Numbered from the stretch's first letter, positions 28,073 through 37,820 are shown. The stretch: DNA of 64,000 nucleotides from Bacteroidota bacterium (GCA_022567305.1 JADFHF010000006.1:62001-126000), one strand, 5' to 3'. Notes: generated by a model from the sequence alone, not told the origin. Made by a program: numbers and translations.

Positions 28073-29500
28073 ATGTTGTCGCAACGACACTCAGGATACG
28101 GGTCTGTTATCGTCGTCATAGTGTTACTCCCGCTACTTTTTGCGGTTGCTGCCACGCCGGATGGACGAGGGCCACCAATATCATTTCAGGATGTTCGTTC
28201 ATCCGTTCTGGTTGCCCGAATTGAAGACGATGCGATCACACCGGTCACATCCGGATACCTGCAACGGGCGCTGCGAGAGGCCATCGAATCAGGGGCCGTC
28301 TGTCTGATAATCGAGCTGGATACGCCTGGTGGACTGCTCGAATCGACTCGGACCATCGTCAAGGATCTGTTGGCTAGCAGCGTACCGGTCGTTGTATATG
28401 TCGCGCCGTCAGGCGCACGCGCCGCTTCCGCTGGAGTCTTCATTACACTTGCTTCCCACGTTGCAGCAATGGCCCCTGCTACCCATATCGGGGCCGCACA
28501 TCCTGTTCAGATGGGCGGCGCACCGGGACAACCGCCCGATCAGGAGCCGGCTTCTGATTCTCCAACGCCGTCGACCATGGACGAGAAGATCCTCAACGAC
28601 ACGGTGGCCTGGGTTCGCTCGATTGCAGTGCTGCGCGGACGTAACGAAGAATGGGCAGAAAAGTCGGTCACCGAGAGCGTCTCCATCCCAAGCACCGAAG
28701 CTCTTGAGCTCAACGTAATCGATGTGCTGGCCGACGATATCAGTGATCTGCTTCGCCAGATTGACGGATGGGAGGTCGAATTAGAATCCGGCACAGTAAT
28801 CCTCGAAACCGTTGACGTAGAAGTGGTTCGGATTGAAATGTGGTGGGGTGAAATGCTGCTTTCCGTGATCTCGAATCCGAACATTGCATTCTTGCTGCTC
28901 ATGCTCGGTTTCTACGGGCTCCTGTTTGAGTTTTACTCTCCAGGTTGGGGAATCTCTGGTACGCTGGGTGCCATTTGCATCATTCTCGCTTTCTTCGGAC
29001 TCGCTGTTCTTCCTATCAACTATGCCGGTCTTGCACTTATTTTCCTCGGCATCGGATTGTTCGTGGCGGAAGCGTTTTTCACCAGTTTCGGAATTCTAAC
29101 CGTAGGTGGAGCCGTCTGCCTGATTTTGGGAGGAATCATGCTTGTTGATACTCCAGTGCCGATCATGCGTATTTCGTGGTCGGTTGTCGTACCGGTTGCG
29201 ATTGCCAGCGCTGCCATCGCTTTTTTCCTGGTATCACGAGTTGTAAAAACCCACCGAACCCGCGTTCAAACTGGCGAGGAAGGGCTTCTCGAAGAGATCG
29301 GTGTCGTCTTCGAGCCATTTAAGGAGAAAGAAGGTCAGTATGCAGGTGTCGTACAAATCCATGGTGAAATCTGGCAAGCGGTATGCACGCGCCCGCTAAG
29401 AAGCGGAGACGAGGTTAATATTCTTTCGCGAACAAATCTCACGCTGAATGTGAGAAAGTCGACTGGGTTGGAGAAATCGAAGTTGTCCAGCGACGCATAA
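28073..29500 (+). CDS. NfeD family membrane serine protease (long, ClpP-domain form)
   Basis: Membrane-bound protease of the long NfeD type that cleaves partner stomatin-like proteins. Signal/anchor segment at the N-terminus (VIVVIVLLPLLFAVAA), a ClpP-like domain (residues ~45-230) with LDTPGGLLESTR, the catalytic Ser region ARAASAGVFITLA and AHPVQMGG, and a Lys-bearing helix (NEEWAEKSVTES). About five membrane helices follow (residues ~265-400), then a C-terminal OB-fold NfeD domain (~65 residues; TGEEGLLEEIGVV). Slipin follows after 16 bases; this pair is conserved across bacteria and archaea. Confidence 0.92.
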   Translation: MLSQRHSGYGSVIVVIVLLPLLFAVAATPDGRGPPISFQDVRSSVLVARIEDDAITPVTSGYLQRALREAIESGAVCLIIELDTPGGLLESTRTIVKDLLASSVPVVVYVAPSGARAASAGVFITLASHVAAMAPATHIGAAHPVQMGGAPGQPPDQEPASDSPTPSTMDEKILNDTVAWVRSIAVLRGRNEEWAEKSVTESVSIPSTEALELNVIDVLADDISDLLRQIDGWEVELESGTVILETVDVEVVRIEMWWGEMLLSVISNPNIAFLLLMLGFYGLLFEFYSPGWGISGTLGAICIILAFFGLAVLPINYAGLALIFLGIGLFVAEAFFTSFGILTVGGAVCLILGGIMLVDTPVPIMRISWSVVVPVAIASAAIAFFLVSRVVKTHRTRVQTGEEGLLEEIGVVFEPFKEKEGQYAGVVQIHGEIWQAVCTRPLRSGDEVNILSRTNLTLNVRKSTGLEKSKLSSDA

Positions 29501-29502
29501 AT

Positions 29503-29509
29503 CAAGGAG
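29503..29509 (+). promoter_or_regulatory. Strong Shine-Dalgarno site for slipin
   Basis: AAGGAGG stands seven bases before the slipin ATG at 29517. This near-perfect match is unlike most genes in the window, which have weak or no visible ribosome-binding site. It fixes the slipin start and suggests high translation. Confidence 0.7.
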
Positions 29510-29516
29510 GTAAGCC

Positions 29517-30284
29517 ATGGGAATAGAAATCGGTGGAATTGTTCTTGCGATCGTCGCGCTCTATTTCGTCAGCACCATTCGAATCCTTTTTGAGTATCAA
29601 CGGGGAGTCATTTTTCGCCTTGGTCGCGTACTTCCTTCGCCGAAGGGTCCTGGAATCCTGTTGGTTTTCTGGCCAATCGACCGAATGGTTCGCGTGGACT
29701 TGCGCGTGATCGTTCAGGATGTAGCCTCACAAGATGTAATCACGCGCGACAACGTTTCGGTCAAGGTCAATGCGGTTGTCTACTTCCGGGTGATCGATCC
29801 ATTAAAAGCGATTCTCGAAGTCGAGAATTATCGTTATGCGACCGAGCAGCTCTCGCAAACCACGCTTCGAAGCATTCTGGGTCAGATTGAACTGGATGAA
29901 CTGCTAGCCGAGCGCGACAAGATCAACATCCGCTTGCAGGACGTGCTCGATCGTCACTCGGATCCGTGGGGAATCAAGGTATCCCTCGTCGAGGTCAAAC
30001 ATGTTGACCTACCTGAGCATATGCAGCGTGCGATGGCGAAGCAGGCGGAGGCCGAACGTGAGCGCCGGGCAAAAGTCATTCATGCAGAAGGCGAGTTTCA
30101 GGCCGCTGCCAAGCTTCGAGATGCGGCCAAGGTGATCGAAAAGCATCCGATGGCCATGCAGATGCGCTTTCTCCAAACGCTCGTGGACATCGGCGCCGAG
30201 AACAACACGACGGTCGTATTCCCAATGCCAATTGACCTCGTGCACGCGCTGTTCGCAAATGTCGACGGGGCGGGTAAGGAGTAG
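29517..30284 (+). CDS. Slipin (stomatin/prohibitin SPFH-domain protein)
   Basis: Membrane-microdomain scaffold protein. A hydrophobic N-terminal anchor ([14 protein letters not shown]) is followed by an SPFH domain with the slipin pattern [36 protein letters not shown] and [21 protein letters not shown] coiled-coil-prone region follows ([17 protein letters not shown]). Near the end, [12 protein letters not shown] corresponds to the hydrophobic tail that NfeD proteases cut in the Pyrococcus pair (family knowledge). 255 residues is typical. Cotranscribed with the NfeD protease immediately upstream. Confidence 0.93.
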   Translation: MGIEIGGIVLAIVALYFVSTIRILFEYQRGVIFRLGRVLPSPKGPGILLVFWPIDRMVRVDLRVIVQDVASQDVITRDNVSVKVNAVVYFRVIDPLKAILEVENYRYATEQLSQTTLRSILGQIELDELLAERDKINIRLQDVLDRHSDPWGIKVSLVEVKHVDLPEHMQRAMAKQAEAERERRAKVIHAEGEFQAAAKLRDAAKVIEKHPMAMQMRFLQTLVDIGAENNTTVVFPMPIDLVHALFANVDGAGKE

Positions 30285-30421
30285 AATGTGTGGTTATGTA
30301 CTGGACGTATTTCATGAGCTTCGCCTGTCGATTGTTCTCGCGAAGCCGATGGAAGGACTCCTTGCGGATCTTGTGGTGAATAAGTACTCTCCGAGCCTAG
30401 CTACTATCTAGGAGGCTCACG

Positions 30422-30590
30422 ATGTCCTTCCTTCCACGCACGTTTGGACTCCTCTCTCTCGCTGTCTTGATTACTGGTCTCGTGGCCTTGGCCCGTAGCC
30501 CATTCCGGCGAGCACGCCACGCTTACGAGTCGCTCCTGCAAGAGCCTCTTAAGCCTCACGGACTTCCAGTTCTCGGTTGTCGGGGCACAC
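30422..30590 (+). pseudogene. Signal-peptide portion of the tannase gene, in a different frame
   Basis: ATG 30422 follows a good ribosome-binding site (aggagg, 30410-30415) and encodes a signal peptide (TFGLLSLAVLITGLVALA). Continuing in this frame gives sequence unlike the family. In the frame of the downstream esterase, the bases just before 30591 read CKSLLSLTDFQFSVVGAHM, which resembles the N-terminal segment of tannase/feruloyl esterases but has no start codon. A one-base shift between about 30485 and 30536 therefore separates export signal and enzyme. It could be a real mutation or a sequencing error. Confidence 0.65.
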
Positions 30591-31955
30591 ATGGAACCGG
30601 CTTCCGAGGACGCACCCGAACACTGCCGCGTGTACGGCCGCATCCTGCCTGACATTCGGTTCGCGGTTTTCCTCCCGACCGACTGGAATGGACGCCTGTC
30701 CATGGTAGGCAACGGCGGTTGGGCTGGTTCGATACCGGAAGGAAGGATGGGATTCGCCCTCCGTGAGGGGAGCGTGAGCGTCGGCACGGATACGGGACAC
30801 GACGCTCGACGAGAACTCGGGGGGATCTTTACGCTCGATCGGCAAAAGATGATCGACTTCGCCTACCGATCCGTGCACCTGACGGTCGAGGCCGCCAAGC
30901 AGATCACGGCTTCATACTACGCGTCGCCCATCCAGTACTCGTACTTCGTGGGGTGCTCGACGGGGGGACGTCAGGGCTTGACGGCGGCGCAACGCTTCCC
31001 CGCTGACTTCGACGGTATTCTCGTGGGGGCCCCCATCCTCGACTGGGTGGGCGAGCAGCTGGCCGGGGCCTGGGAAGCACGGATCATGGAGCGCGCCGCC
31101 ATCAGTGTCGAGCAGCTTGAGATCCTGGCGGCCGCCGTGTACGAGAAGTGTGACGGATCGGACGGCCTCGAAGACGGAGTCATCGAGCATCCACCCGCGT
31201 GCGCCTTCGATCTCGCCACGGACCTGCCCGTCTGCGACGGCGCATCAGCGGGAGAGGACTGCTTCACAAAGGACCAGATCGACGCCCTGAAGAAGATCTA
31301 CGACGGACCGCCCTTCTACCCCGGCCGCGTGGTCGGGGCGGAAGTGTTCGTTGAAGACCGGAATGGCCGGTTCAGTCCCTGGCAGCGGATTATAAACCCC
31401 AACGTCGGCCGGTATACCGAGCCCTTTCTCAAGTACATGACCTTTGAAGTGCCCGACACCACGTACGATTGGCGAACGTTCGATTTCGTAGAGGATCTTT
31501 CGAAAGTGGAGTGGCTGCGACGGATCATCGACGCCACCGACCCGGATCTGAGGCGCTTTCGCGACCATGGCGGCAAGATGCTCATGTACTTCGGCTGGGC
31601 CGACCCGGCCCTCAGTCCGCTACGAGGCGTGCGCTACTACGAGACCGTTCTGGATGAGATGGGCGCCTCGACAACCGACTTCTTCCGCCTCTTCATGGTT
31701 CCGGGCATGTTCCACTGCGGCGGCAGTGTCGGAGTGAACCGATTCGAATACGAAGGCGATCGGAGCAGCTGGTTTTCGAATTTCCTGGAGGCGTGGGTGG
31801 AAGAAGGCGTGCCGCCAGAGCAAATCCTAGGGCTTCGGGTCGAACAGGACAGTGTCCTCTGGACCCGGCCGATCTGCCTGTATCCGCGCGTGGCCCGCTA
31901 CACCGGACGCGGTGACAGCAACGATGCCGCCAACTTCGAGTGCGTGGATGCCTGA
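30591..31955 (+). CDS. Tannase/feruloyl esterase family hydrolase (5' end frameshifted)
   Basis: Secreted alpha/beta-hydrolase that splits esters of plant phenolic acids. Family opening CRVYGRILPDIRFAVFLP and WNGRLSMVGNGGWAG. The nucleophile is in VGCSTGGRQGL, with the Cys next to Ser; the acid lies in FGWADPALSP and the His in MFHCGGSVG, with a Cys next to His. That is the CS-D-HC arrangement, in which a disulfide joins Ser and His neighbours. The Ca-site-like loop EKCDGSDGLEDGVI is present. The coordinates cover only the long open part; the true start is probably 30422 in another frame. The gene is visibly richer in G and C than its neighbours, hinting at horizontal transfer. Whether it is active depends on the frameshift. 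Confidence 0.85.
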   Translation: MEPASEDAPEHCRVYGRILPDIRFAVFLPTDWNGRLSMVGNGGWAGSIPEGRMGFALREGSVSVGTDTGHDARRELGGIFTLDRQKMIDFAYRSVHLTVEAAKQITASYYASPIQYSYFVGCSTGGRQGLTAAQRFPADFDGILVGAPILDWVGEQLAGAWEARIMERAAISVEQLEILAAAVYEKCDGSDGLEDGVIEHPPACAFDLATDLPVCDGASAGEDCFTKDQIDALKKIYDGPPFYPGRVVGAEVFVEDRNGRFSPWQRIINPNVGRYTEPFLKYMTFEVPDTTYDWRTFDFVEDLSKVEWLRRIIDATDPDLRRFRDHGGKMLMYFGWADPALSPLRGVRYYETVLDEMGASTTDFFRLFMVPGMFHCGGSVGVNRFEYEGDRSSWFSNFLEAWVEEGVPPEQILGLRVEQDSVLWTRPICLYPRVARYTGRGDSNDAANFECVDA

Positions 31956-32438
31956 GTAACACCAGCGGGCGCGCAGGATTCGGGTATTCGGCCGCTCAAT
32001 TCTTGGTGGTTTATTGTCGTGGCGTCGATGTTATCGATTATGGCCGCGGCCCAAGTCGATGACCGTGAGCAGGAGAAACCCAAATGATCGACGCGCCTAA
32101 CGAGCGATTGCTGACGCTTCCGGAAGAATACTGAAATCGGCTCTTCAACCATCAGACTCCGGGCGTATCACGCGTTCGGGGTTATTCAATTCCTCTCAGG
32201 CGCTCCAGATCTCTGCCGAGCTGGGTACCCCCCCCGGTCCATCTTTCGAGCGAGAAACGATCTACTAGACGAAAAAAACGGCCTCCCTGAGGGGAAACTG
32301 GTCTTCAGAAGTAAGTCGCTGATTCGTGATACCCGGACTGAAACCGAACTGTCGCATCTCTCTATAACATTTGTACCGACTCAGGATCGTATGCGCTATG
32401 AACATTTGAGGACGAGCGGTCCGTAGAATACCTATTCG
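31956..32438. other. Gene-poor gap with possible membrane-protein remnant
   Basis: No intact gene. On the plus strand, about 31972-32087, a short frame reads QDSGIRPLNSWWFIVVAS followed by MLSIMAAAQVDD and soon a stop. This is the sort of C-terminal tail seen in integral membrane proteins, but it has no upstream continuation. A run of eight C lies at 32228-32235. The rest shows nothing recognisable. Confidence 0.35.
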
Positions 32439-33389
32439 TTGCAGGACTATATAAAACAGACTCTGCATGCTGTGACGGGTGCTTTCGGATACTCGGGAAA
32501 GTACATCGCCAAGCGTCTGCTTGATCAGGGTCATGAAGTCATCACTCTGACCAACTCGCCTGATCGAGCGAACCCCTTCGCTGGTCGGGTCAAGCCATAC
32601 CCCTTCAACTTCGATCACCCGGAAGAACTGACGCAATCGCTTCGGGGCGTGTCCGTGCTCTACAATACGTACTGGGTTCGGTTCAATCACAGGCTATTCA
32701 AGCACGCTGACGCAGTCAGAAACACTGAACGACTGTTTGAGGCGGCCAAAGAGGCCAATGTCGAGAGAATCGTCCACCTCAGCATCACAAATCCCTCTGA
32801 GGATTCATCGCTGGAATACTTTAGCGGAAAGGCGCGACTCGAACGAGCGCTGGCAGACTCTGGCATTTCGTACGCGATTCTTCGCCCGACGGTCCTGTTT
32901 GGCAAAGAGGATATACTGATCAACAACATCGCCTGGGCCTTGCGACGCCTTCCGGTGTTTGGTGTATTCGGAGATGGGGAGTACCGTCTGCAACCCATCT
33001 ATGTTGACGATATGGCTGCCCTTGCCGTAGAGCAAGGTGCGAGGCGAGACCATGTTACTATAGATGCCATCGGTCCAGAAACGTTCGCTTACAGAGAGCT
33101 GGTGAAAGTTATTGGCGAGACGATTGGCAAGAAACGACCGGTAATTTCAGTTCCACCAGCAGTCGGAGTTCTTGCCGCCTGGATTCTCGGCAAGTTTGTT
33201 GGCGACGTCTTGATTACCCATGAAGAAATCAAGGGACTGATGGCAGACCTTCTTCATGTAGATTCTCCCCCCGCAGGGGCCACAAGGTTGACGGACTGGA
33301 TTCGAGAGCACGCTGATTCACTGGGTAGGAAATATACAAGCGAGCTTGCTCGCCGAAAAAATACACGTACAGAGTATCAGAGCAACTAA
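32439..33389 (+). CDS. NAD(P)-dependent SDR-family (NmrA/epimerase-like) protein
   Basis: Extended short-chain dehydrogenase-like protein, 316 residues. Dinucleotide motif TGAFGYSG near residue 14, the YxxxK pair in YFSGKARLERAL, and the following ISYAILRPTVLFG, as in the NDUFA9/atypical-SDR group. The C-terminal part includes a hydrophobic segment (AVGVLAAWILGKFVG). The start is uncertain: the only in-frame start before the glycine motif is TTG 32439, without a ribosome-binding site, so the 5' end may be damaged. Substrate unknown. It might be a ketoreductase for the lipid locus at 36-41 kb, but parAB lies between, so that is speculation. Confidence 0.72.
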   Translation: MQDYIKQTLHAVTGAFGYSGKYIAKRLLDQGHEVITLTNSPDRANPFAGRVKPYPFNFDHPEELTQSLRGVSVLYNTYWVRFNHRLFKHADAVRNTERLFEAAKEANVERIVHLSITNPSEDSSLEYFSGKARLERALADSGISYAILRPTVLFGKEDILINNIAWALRRLPVFGVFGDGEYRLQPIYVDDMAALAVEQGARRDHVTIDAIGPETFAYRELVKVIGETIGKKRPVISVPPAVGVLAAWILGKFVGDVLITHEEIKGLMADLLHVDSPPAGATRLTDWIREHADSLGRKYTSELARRKNTRTEYQSN

Positions 33390-33793
33390 CAAAGGTAGGC
33401 ACCGGAAGCGCGATCGCGCGCCGGTGACGATCAGGTACGATGCTGAATGCAATACGCTACTTTTCGGCTCCAACGAAACACTATTCAGGATGGTTTTACT
33501 CAGTAGACACCCGAAACCTTATCCCTCACGTTAATCATTTGAAATAATAATGGTCCTAAGTATTTGTTAAACAAGTACCTATATCTAAGTTATTTTACTT
33601 CACTACGAAATGACACTGGTTTGACGGACGGAATATCCATAAATTTCAGACATCGCCAGGGGCTCAATTATCGGACGGGAATCATCTTTACTGTCCTCGT
33701 AAGTAGCCGGTCCAATCTGCTCTTATCGGCTGCGCGTTCATTCCAGTAAGTGAGCAGGCAAATCATTTCAGATCTGGCCGAGGCTTTTTTCAA
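33390..33793. other. A+T-rich intergenic region upstream of parA
   Basis: About 400 bases without a gene. It begins with a G+C-rich palindrome (33400-33426) and turns A+T-rich from about 33500, where the parAB promoter should lie. I looked for the parS core with central CACGTG and did not find it here. Confidence 0.5.
33400..33426. repeat. G+C-rich palindrome after the SDR gene
   Basis: caccgg..ccggtg arms enclose an inner self-complementary gcgcgatcgcgc. The hairpin could act as a terminator or a transcript-end stabiliser for the SDR gene (11 bases upstream), but no T run follows. Confidence 0.45.
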
Positions 33794-34663
33794 ATGGGAA
33801 AGGTAATCGCCGTAGCGAACCAGAAAGGCGGCGTCGGAAAAACGACGACAGCGGTGAATATTGCTTCGTCGCTTGCAGCGATGGAGCATCGTACGCTACT
33901 CATCGATTTCGATCCACAGGCCAATGGAACATCAGGCGTAGGCGTGGACCCAAGAACGGTTTCTGCCTCGACGTACGAAGTGCTTATCGGGACGAGCTCG
34001 CTTGCTGAGACGATTCTCGAGACGGACATGACGTTCCTTTCTTTGGCGCCGAGTCACATCAACCTCGTGGGTGCGGAGATTGAGATGGTCGATGTCCCTG
34101 ATCGGGAGCGCATTCTCCTGAATCACCTGGTTGATGTTCGCGATCGATTCGATTTCATCATTATTGACTGTCCACCATCGTTGGGTTTGTTAACGCTTAA
34201 TTCGCTTACGGCGTGCAATTCGGTGCTCATTCCCGTCCAGGCAGAATATTTTGCACTCGAAGGGCTCGGTCAACTCCTGAACACAATCAAACTCATTCGT
34301 CAGCACTTGAATCCGGGTCTGGAAATTGAAGGTGTACTGATAACCATGTTCGACAGACGATTGCGTCTCGCCAATCAGGTAGCTGGAGAGGTCCGCCGCT
34401 TTTTTGGAGAGAAAGTGTTCGATACCATCGTCCAGCGAAACGTCCGGCTTTCGGAGGCACCCAGTTTTGGTCGTCCGGTATTGCTGTATGACGCTACGAG
34501 TGTGGGCGCCAGAAATTACCTGGCCCTTACTCGTGAAATACTCATGGCCAACCGGAGCTTTCTCGAACAGTTGTCTTCGGGCGGTTCCGGTGGACCGTCG
34601 GAACTACACGAAGCGGAATCAGAGGAGGAGTTGATCGGGCACGCAGACAGAAAGTCTGCCTAA
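33794..34663 (+). CDS. parA: ParA-family chromosome partitioning ATPase
   Basis: Deviant Walker-A ATPase (Soj type) that positions ParB-DNA complexes during chromosome segregation. P-loop [12 protein letters not shown] with the signature first Lys at residue ~10, switch [12 protein letters not shown], Walker [14 protein letters not shown], and the DNA-binding Arg region [13 protein letters not shown]. Length 289; the last ~30 residues are acidic and beyond the usual Soj end. parB follows after 33 bases. Confidence 0.95.
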   Translation: MGKVIAVANQKGGVGKTTTAVNIASSLAAMEHRTLLIDFDPQANGTSGVGVDPRTVSASTYEVLIGTSSLAETILETDMTFLSLAPSHINLVGAEIEMVDVPDRERILLNHLVDVRDRFDFIIIDCPPSLGLLTLNSLTACNSVLIPVQAEYFALEGLGQLLNTIKLIRQHLNPGLEIEGVLITMFDRRLRLANQVAGEVRRFFGEKVFDTIVQRNVRLSEAPSFGRPVLLYDATSVGARNYLALTREILMANRSFLEQLSSGGSGGPSELHEAESEEELIGHADRKSA

Positions 34664-34696
34664 ACCGTATTCGCTTAACCAGAGGAAATCAGTCGA

Positions 34697-35635
34697 ATGT
34701 CGAAAAGGAAATCAGCACTGGGAAAAGGCCTTGGCGCGCTCCTCCGAACCGAGTCAGCAGAAGACCATATCGGCTCTGATCTTTCCAAAACCAGGCTGTA
34801 TAATTTCGAGGATCGTGTCCGCACGGCCGGGCAGGTCAGTGAGACGAGTATCGACTTGATCGATGCAAATCCGTATCAACCACGTACCAAGTTCGATGCC
34901 AATGGACTTGAGGAATTGGCTGCTTCGATTCGTCAATTGGGGATTATTCAACCCGTTACCGTACGATCGGTGGCCTCAGGACGGTTTCAACTGATCTCTG
35001 GGGAGAGAAGACTCCGGGCTGCTGAAATGGCCGGCCTGACTTCACTTCCGTCCTATATACGGGAGGCCGACTCCGAAGCCATGCTTGAAATGGCCCTCGT
35101 TGAGAACGTCCAACGGGAGGCTCTCAATCCGATCGAGCTTTCGCTAGGCTATCAGCGCCTGATCGACGAGTGTGGCCTGACCCAGTTCGGTGTGGCCGAA
35201 AAAGTCGGAAAGAGCAGAGCGACCGTAGCTAATTTTCTGCGTCTTCTGAAGCTGCCTCCAGAGGTTCAGGCAGCTCTGAAAGACGGAGAGGTCACGGTGG
35301 GTCACGCCCGTGCGCTACTGGCGCTGAACAGTGATAAACGAAAGATCAAACTGCTCCGTCAGATCCGATCAAAAGGACTTTCGGTTCGTGCCGTTGAAGA
35401 GTCGGTTCGAAAAACCCTGGCCGGCACGACCAATAGCGATCGGTCGAATACGACCAGATCCAAGATCGAATCCTCAGCAAGTCCGGCCGTTCGTGAACTG
35501 AGGGATCGACTTAGAAACACACTCGGCACACAAGTCCTCATCAAACCGAAATCGAACGCCAGAGGTGGGCGTATCGAGGTCGAATATTATTCGAATGACG
35601 ACCTGGATCGGCTTGTGGATTTGATGGCTGGCTAA
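34697..35635 (+). CDS. parB: ParB/Spo0J chromosome partitioning protein
   Basis: parS-binding CTPase switch. N-terminal basic KRKSALGKGLGALL (ParA-activating Arg/Lys tail), ParB box NPYQPRTKFD, the CTP-binding segment ISGERRLRAAEMAG and LVENVQREALNPIE, and a central HTH around FGVAEKVGKSRATVANFLRLL. The C-terminal dimerisation part contains LRNTLGTQVLIKP. Length 312. Cotranscribed with parA and followed after 19 bases by a DUF5683 gene. Confidence 0.95.
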   Translation: MSKRKSALGKGLGALLRTESAEDHIGSDLSKTRLYNFEDRVRTAGQVSETSIDLIDANPYQPRTKFDANGLEELAASIRQLGIIQPVTVRSVASGRFQLISGERRLRAAEMAGLTSLPSYIREADSEAMLEMALVENVQREALNPIELSLGYQRLIDECGLTQFGVAEKVGKSRATVANFLRLLKLPPEVQAALKDGEVTVGHARALLALNSDKRKIKLLRQIRSKGLSVRAVEESVRKTLAGTTNSDRSNTTRSKIESSASPAVRELRDRLRNTLGTQVLIKPKSNARGGRIEVEYYSNDDLDRLVDLMAG

Positions 35636-35654
35636 CTGGAAGACGTTCAGACAA

Positions 35655-36254
35655 ATGTCAGCTGTCACGCGGTCGATCCCTTGCGTCTTCACGCCGATCT
35701 TCCTTCTGTTCTTCTTCGGATTGGTATATACCGTCTCTGGGCAAGTACGAGATCCGCCCCCTCCCGACATACGAACACCGACAGGTGCTCTTTGGAGAGC
35801 AGCCGCCGTACCGGGATGGGGACAAGCCTATAACGGGCAGTACCTGAAGTTGCCCTTCATTTACGGGGCCATGGGCGGTCTTCTATACGCCGCAACAAAG
35901 ATTGACAACGACTATAAGCTATACCGAAGAGCTTTCCTGTATAAGGCATTTCAGGAACAGCTTGATTCGGGACTGATCGAATTAAATCCTTTTGAAAATA
36001 ATCGACCCTCTTACGACGAGCTGGCCGCAAAATTTGGCCAGATCTCCTCGAGTCCCATACGGGCTCAAAGGGATACCTTTAAACGCAATAGAGATCTTTC
36101 TTATCTGGGTGTCGGCCTCGTTTACGCCCTTTCTATCCTGGACGCATATGTGAGCGCGCATCTTCTTGATTTCAATGTCGATGAAAATTTGGCCTTTCGA
36201 ATCGACCCGTCTCCGAACGGCATCCGCTTATCCGGTCGTATTGTACTACCCTGA
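35655..36254 (+). CDS. DUF5683 membrane protein
   Basis: Small membrane protein of unknown function. Signal peptide or first helix (TPIFLLFFFGLVYTVSGQ), then the family core PTGALWRAAAVPGWGQAYNG and LPFIYGAMGGLLYAA, and a second conserved block near the C-terminus (LSYLGVGLVYALSILDAYVSAHL). Placement directly after parB is common in Bacteroidota and Rhodothermota, where it often precedes lepB; lepB is absent here. No enzymatic motif is seen. Confidence 0.82.
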   Translation: MSAVTRSIPCVFTPIFLLFFFGLVYTVSGQVRDPPPPDIRTPTGALWRAAAVPGWGQAYNGQYLKLPFIYGAMGGLLYAATKIDNDYKLYRRAFLYKAFQEQLDSGLIELNPFENNRPSYDELAAKFGQISSSPIRAQRDTFKRNRDLSYLGVGLVYALSILDAYVSAHLLDFNVDENLAFRIDPSPNGIRLSGRIVLP

Positions 36255-36484
36255 GTCTAGATTCATTTTGGCGGTCCCGAAAGTCCGCCTGGAACCGAAA
36301 GTGGACGTTTTGCATTAATCGGAGCTTAATTCTTCAATCACTTCTCAAATCTTCTCCGAGAGCAGATTTGGGTGGTTGAACTACTTAGTTTACAGCTAGA
36401 TCGTATATTCAAGGATCGGTGCATGGTCTCATTTCGGTCTCAGTCGCGCACTAATGCCTCTCACCCATATTGGGGGCACCGTTT

Positions 36485-37783
36485 ATGATGCCAGAAGGCA
36501 AAAACAAGTTGGAAGCCCTGTCCAAAGTCCCTACGGTGCAGACAGCTGTCCGTAAGGTGCCAGGGCTGTTTGATAAGTGCGCGCGTTTCCTCGATCCGGG
36601 AGAAATCTACAAACAGATTAAAGAGGCCGGACTCTATCCATACTTCCGCCCGATCGAAAGGAATGATGGCACGCGTGCGATAATCAATGGCCGCGAGATC
36701 ATCATGGCGGGCTCTAACAATTACCTGGGGCTACTCTCAGACCCCCGCGTAAAAGAAGCGGCTGAAAAAGCGATTCATCAGTACGGAACTGGATGTACCG
36801 GTAGTCGCTTTCTCAATGGAACGCTCGATATCCACATTGATCTCGAGGAGCGTCTCGCCCGGTTTTTAGGTAGAGAAGCCTGCGTACTGTTCTCAACAGG
36901 ATACATGACGAACGAAGGCGTCCTGCAGGCCATTGCCGGTAAGGGTGACATCATATTCTCCGATAAGGATAATCATGCATGTATCGTTGCGGGTACGAAA
37001 ATCAGTCTCGCTGACACGATTCGTTTTCAACACAACGACACAGAGCAATTGGCCCGGCTGCTCGAGAAGTCTCGGGAGGAGCGGCCAGACGCTGGAAAAC
37101 TAATTGTCTCGGACGGTGTGTTCTCGATGAGCGGTACCATTGCTCGTATTCCGGAGCTGGTCGAACTGGCTGACTCGTATGGCGCCGCACTCTTACTGGA
37201 TGATGCCCACGCCATCGGTGTAATTGGTCCGGGGGGTCGGGGTAGTGCCGCGCACTTTGGTATACATAGTGGTGTCCACTTGACAACCGGTACGTTTTCG
37301 AAAAGTTTTGCGTCTCTCGGGGGGTTCTGTGTAGGTGATCACGATATCATTGACTATATCCGGCATACGAGTTCAACGCACATTTTCAGTGCATCGATGC
37401 CACCGGCTAATGTGGCGACCGTCCTTGCATGTCTCGATATCCTGGAACAAGAGCCCGAACGCTTGGAAAGGCTGTGGGAAATTTCCGACTACATGCGCAA
37501 CGGCTTCAGGGACGCCGGTTTAAATGTCTGGACGAGCCAGACACCAATCATTCCCGTCGTGGCAGGCAAACTCAGAGCGTGCTTCGAGATCTGGAGAGAT
37601 CTGCTAGAGGAGGGTGTCTTCGTGAATCCAATTGTTCCTCCTGCCGTGCCAAAGGGTCAATCCTTGCTGCGGACATCGTATATGGCAACACACACCAATG
37701 AAGAGCTCGATTTCATCTTGGATGCTTTCCGGCGAATCGGTCGCAAGTATGGAATCCTGAATGTAAACGGACAACCGTCTTAG
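36485..37783 (+). CDS. Serine palmitoyltransferase-like PLP enzyme (alpha-oxoamine synthase family)
   Basis: Condenses an acyl thioester with an amino acid. The PLP-binding Lys is in TGTFSKSFASLGG; other family motifs are MAGSNNYLGLLSDP, GTGCTGSRFLNGT, FSTGYMTNEGV, the substrate His region DKDNHACIV, and DDAHAIGVIGPGGRG. A ~55-residue N-terminal part (VPGLFDKCARFLDPGE and so on) precedes the catalytic fold. This, and the next two acyltransferases, favour serine palmitoyltransferase (sphingolipids) or cysteate acyltransferase (sulfonolipids) over KBL or BioF. Start ATG 36485 chosen over TTG 36470. The gene has its own 215-base leader and is followed by a terminator-like hairpin. Confidence 0.82.
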   Translation: MMPEGKNKLEALSKVPTVQTAVRKVPGLFDKCARFLDPGEIYKQIKEAGLYPYFRPIERNDGTRAIINGREIIMAGSNNYLGLLSDPRVKEAAEKAIHQYGTGCTGSRFLNGTLDIHIDLEERLARFLGREACVLFSTGYMTNEGVLQAIAGKGDIIFSDKDNHACIVAGTKISLADTIRFQHNDTEQLARLLEKSREERPDAGKLIVSDGVFSMSGTIARIPELVELADSYGAALLLDDAHAIGVIGPGGRGSAAHFGIHSGVHLTTGTFSKSFASLGGFCVGDHDIIDYIRHTSSTHIFSASMPPANVATVLACLDILEQEPERLERLWEISDYMRNGFRDAGLNVWTSQTPIIPVVAGKLRACFEIWRDLLEEGVFVNPIVPPAVPKGQSLLRTSYMATHTNEELDFILDAFRRIGRKYGILNVNGQPS

Positions 37784-37820
37784 TTTCCGAACAACTCGGT
37801 ACCGTGGAAGTAACGCAGAC

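Noticed and set aside
32265-32690. A 141-codon minus-strand frame near the SDR gene.
   Set aside because: It overlaps the start of the SDR gene antisense and has no recognisable features.
33500-33793. A parS centromere site or replication origin upstream of parA.
   Set aside because: No CACGTG-centred palindrome or DnaA-box cluster could be seen; parAB alone does not prove origin proximity.
36270-36289. A ggcgg/ccgcc hairpin after the DUF5683 gene.
   Set aside because: Only a five-base stem and no T run; too weak to call a terminator.
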